A stretch of DNA of 64,000 nucleotides from Ichthyophis bannanicus (Eukaryota > Chordata > Amphibia > Gymnophiona > Ichthyophiidae): contig CM066043.1 in the NCBI GenBank assembly GCA_033557465.1, positions 84,154,662-84,218,661 of the forward strand. Direction: 5' to 3'. Below are positions 61,156 to 64,000 of the stretch, in pieces. The notes beneath the pieces were generated by a model. The model was not told where the DNA came from. It saw only the letters and a list, made by a program, of their open reading frames with translations, and did not search any database. Each line of letters begins with the position of its first letter. Position 1 is the first letter of the stretch. The position numbers and the translations under genes are program-made.

Positions 61156-61532
61156 AATCTCCAGGAACAAGCAGGAATGAGTCTTCACATATGGGTACGT
61201 CGGCGCCGACGGAGCCCGCACGGAAATGCTCCCCAGCATCCAATCAGAAAGCCTTTGGGAGCATCCCTCGTGCCTGTGCGGTGACTTCCCGCCTTTCCCA
61301 CTGCCTCTCCTCAGTTTTCGTTTTTCCGCGGAGCTAACAGGACGTACCTCCTGTAACCGCAGAAACTTTTTTCTTTATATTCTTTATTTTCTTGTTTTGT
61401 GTGGTCGCGGCGGTCTTCCCCGTCGATACCGGTTCCACCGGTGCTTCATTCTTCTCTTTCCTTTAGAGAAATAATTTCCTCGTCAGTTTTTTTTCTTTTT
61501 TTATCTTTTGAGGCCTACTAGGCCTTTCCCAC

Positions 61533-64000
61533 ATGGAGCCTTCTTCCCCTTTGAAGTGCCCTCACTGTGGAGACTTGGTTTTCTTTTTAGGCACCAAGGC
61601 CTAGTGTCTATCCTGTTTGGGCCCTGACCCTTTTTCCCCGGGTCCATGGGGCCTTAGCATCGGGAGAAGACCTTCTCTTTTTCGGGTATCCCTCGATGCC
61701 GTTTTTCCTCCTCGGGTGAGGTCCGCGGTTTACTCTTCCCTCCAGGATCAGGTAACCCACAAACAGTCTGTTAAGACTAGCCGATCCTTGAAGGGCAAGT
61801 CTCATGCCCAGCATGATGACGGCTCCGGCCTTGCCCTCAAGACCGCATTGGCAATAAGACCCTGGCGGGAGTCTTCGGGCTCCAAAGCATTTACGGGGTT
61901 TCAGGTTGTTCCTGGGGTTCACTCCTCACAGAACATACCTGAGCCATGCTCGGGGGTGGTATCCGCTTCGGGCGGTACCGATTCCCCGGCATCGGCACCG
62001 GTGTCGAGTGCTCCACTCCTCACCAAGGATCGTCAGCTGGTGTCCTCGGTGCCTTCGGGGCCGATCGATTCGACCCAGACTGGCTTTCCTGCATCCCAGC
62101 CATGCACGGGGTTGGTACCGGCTTCGAGCGGCTCCGCTCCCCCGGCATCGGCTCCGATGTCGAGTGTTCCACTCGCCACCAGGGATTGCGGTCTGGCTTC
62201 GAGCGGTACCGCTTCCCCGGCGTCGGCACCGGTATCGAGTGCTCCGCTCTTCACCAGGGCTCGTCGTCGGGTATCCTCGGTACCTTCGGGACCGATCGAC
62301 CCGACCCAGACTAGTTTTCCTGTGTCCCAGCCATGCGCGGGGTTGGCACCGGCTTCGAGTGGTGCCGATCCCCCGGCATCGGCACCAGTGTCGAGTGCTC
62401 CGCCCCTCACTGGGGATCGTCGTTTGGAGTCCTCGGTGCCTTCGGGGTCGCTCGTTACAACCCAGTCTAGCTTTCCTGTATCCCAGCCACCCGCGGGGTC
62501 GATACCGGCATCGAGCGGTACCGATGCCCCGGTATCGGCATCGGTGTCGAGTGTTCCACTCTTCACCGGAGATCGTCATCGGGTGTCCTGGGCGCTATGC
62601 TTGGGAGGGGGACCGGCTTCGTGCGGTGCCTATACCCCGACATCGGCGCCGATGTCGGGTGTTCCCTTTTTCACCGGGCGTCGTCCTCGGACGTCCTCGG
62701 TGCCTTCGGTGCCGATGGATACGATTCCGATTGACCTCCCTGTGGCGGCTTCGCCGATTCCACCATCGACACTTGTCTCAATGCCCAGTCTGGAATCCAT
62801 ATCCAGTCTAGATGACTTGGTTCCGACGCGTTTCGGAGCCGATCCTTGTCGCCTCCGACTCCGCAGTACCGGAGATATTCACCGAAGCTCTCTGGTTACC
62901 TCGGTACCGCTTCGGCAGCCTCCGATGCCGGCTACGAGGGCATTACCGCCCCCGACGCCGGTACCGGTATCGATGTCATTTCCTGCAGTTCCATCGGTGC
63001 CATCGCTCTTTTCCATGCCTAGCTTGGAATCGATACCGGGAACCGACGATGCAGTACTAACTGCCTCGAATCAGAACTGTCAGTATCGTTTTCCATCTAG
63101 CAGGATTCCTTTCATGCACCAGTCCAGTAGGTCTAATGCTCCTTCAACCTCAACCTACACAGGAATAGTTCCTCTGGGAGATCCTTCTTTTCAGGAATTT
63201 CTCCTTGACATGGCAACCTTTCTTGCCATCCCTATTCCTGGCCCTACTCTTGGCCAAGATCCTGCAGAAAAGGACACCATAATGCTTCCTTTGCATCAGT
63301 CTTTGCAGGACCTTCTTCTGAGGATTTGTGAATCGCCTTTAAAGGTTCCTGCGCCTTCTACAGCCATGAATGTTCTGTATCGGGTGCCTCCCTCTCCGGG
63401 GTTTCAGAAAAACCAACTTCCGCATCATTCCATTGTAGTGGAATCAGCAATGAGGAAGGTCAGAAGTAAGAAGAAGCATTCTTATTTCCCACCAGGTCGT
63501 GCATCTAAAGCACTTGATGCCTTTGGACGTCAGACCTTCCAAACTTCTATGTTGGCTTCAAGAATTATTTCATATATTTTTTATATGAGTCTCACGCTTC
63601 AGGAGGTCACAGAGAAGTTATCTCTTTTGTCCCCCTTTTTGTCAGAACCTAAGGCCTCTGACTATTCCTTGCTTATTAATCATAGCAGGAATATCTCTTG
63701 GTTTCTTTCCTGGGCTTCTCTAGACTCTTTTGAGTCTGTTAGCAGATTCTCTGCTATTGCCATTGGAGCGCGCCATACAGCGTGGCTGCAGGCTTCAGAC
63801 TTGAGCAAATGGGCACGACACACTCTGGGTAATTCTCCTTGTACTGGAGAGAATCTCTTCAATAAAGAGGCGTTATGTCAGGTTGCTCATTGCTCCACTG
63901 ACTTCCCTGGCTCTGGAAACCCTCCTAAGCCTTCTTTTTCCCCAGGACGTAGGCAATGTCCTACCAAACCGTCTATCCCGAAGAAGAGAAAGTTTCATCC
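61533..64000 (+). pseudogene. DIRS copy 3 Gag-like frame, one nonsense codon, open to window end
   Basis: The ATG at 61533 opens MEPSSPLKCPHCGDL. The zinc-knuckle Trp codon is TAG at 61602-61604 (copies 1 and 2 have W before CLKCLG), and the same frame then stays open for about 2.4 kb to the last base. Residues about 130-400 are a Ser/Pro/Ala/Val-rich repeat region (SSGTDAPVSASVSSVPLFTG-like units). The conserved C-terminal part follows: FQEFLLDMATFLAI, MNVLYRVPPSPGFQKNQLPH, SIVVESAMRKV, ALDAFGRQTFQTSMLASRI and ARHTAWLQASDLSKWARHTL. At 822 or more codons it is longer than the copy 1 protein (about 609). It is likely a nucleocapsid-like protein. Confidence 0.82.
61935..62720 (+). repeat. in-frame coding repeats in DIRS copy 3 gag
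   Basis: About five to six imperfect units, spacing near 150-160 bases with a 75-base half unit, each containing CCGGCATCGGCACCGGT-like bases, TCGAGTGCTCCACT and TCCTCGGTGCCTTCGGG. Cores recur near 61970, 62120, 62205, 62350, 62510 and 62630. All are in the gag frame, and unit lengths that are multiples of three keep it open. Copy 1 has a shorter and more diverged version. Confidence 0.8.

Larger units (their letters stand above)
61156..64000 (+). mobile_element. DIRS-type retrotransposon, copy 3, left part (continues past window)
   Basis: The left end AATCTCCAGGAACAAGCAGG and GGGTACGTCGGCGCCGACGG corresponds to copies 1 and 2. The leader (61230-61530) shares TTCCGCGGAGCTAACAGGAC and the T-rich tract before the gag ATG. 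Only gag is inside the window; RT, RNase H, recombinase and right end would lie beyond 64000. Confidence 0.88.

Noticed and set aside
61926..62579. Long minus-strand frame opposite DIRS copy 3 gag, plus further plus-strand frames in the same place
   Set aside because: Tandem repeats with unit lengths divisible by three keep several frames open. The conserved frame is the gag one, which continues to the window end and matches copy 1.

Overview
This 64 kb window looks like intergenic DNA from a large, repeat-rich vertebrate genome. I found no host protein-coding gene, no functional RNA gene, no CRISPR array and no prokaryotic feature. The element mix (DIRS tyrosine-recombinase retrotransposons, CR1, L2, L1-type, RTE/BovB-type and R2/R4-type LINEs, a Penelope-like element, hAT, mariner and Harbinger-like DNA transposons, tRNA- and 5S-derived SINEs) suggests an amphibian, plausibly a caecilian. 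That assignment is inference from the repeat spectrum, not from a species marker.

Layout. 0.2-6.6 kb: LINE 3' ends (CR1, L2), a restriction-like-endonuclease LINE fragment split by a perfect hAT MITE, part of a hAT family carrying a minisatellite, and a multi-hairpin Harbinger-like element inside an L2 3' UTR. 6.6-13.2 kb: an ORF1-only L1 derivative, antisense CR1 copies (one split by a tRNA-derived SINE) and two Harbinger-like elements side by side. 13.2-18.5 kb: a near-complete RTE/BovB-type LINE interrupted by an ORF1-bearing L1 with a 15-bp target duplication. 18.6-23.7 kb: a 5.06-kb hAT-type element with an 8-bp target duplication, an internal minisatellite, a nested CR1 and a long terminal palindrome. 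23.9-27.4 kb: L2 and CR1 fragments and about 1.3 kb without recognised repeats.

27.6-31.5 kb: a DIRS element (minus strand) with gag, RT and RNase H start, inverted ends and an internal complementary region; its recombinase is replaced by a captured piece of the hAT family. 31.5-33.7 kb: SINE and L2. 33.7-38.6 kb: a second DIRS (plus) whose middle is replaced by an L1 that is itself cut in its RT domain. 38.6-41.3 kb: L2 copies. 41.4-50.9 kb: a near-full-length antisense CR1 carrying a hAT, a deleted mariner and a Penelope-like element, each with a target duplication. 51-57 kb: mostly unassigned DNA with Harbinger, hAT and PLE-like pieces, a hammerhead-like motif and a 5S-derived SINE. 57-61 kb: a CR1 split by an L1 with a 412-codon open ORF2 end, then Harbinger and L2. 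61.2-64 kb: the left part of a third DIRS, with a gag frame open to the window edge apart from one nonsense codon.

The elements do not form a cellular pathway; the useful content is their nesting order and their rearrangements. The most unusual objects are the chimeric DIRS copies, the Penelope insertion with inverted arms, the hAT element with a 404-codon ORF, and the hairpin- and minisatellite-rich DNA transposon families.
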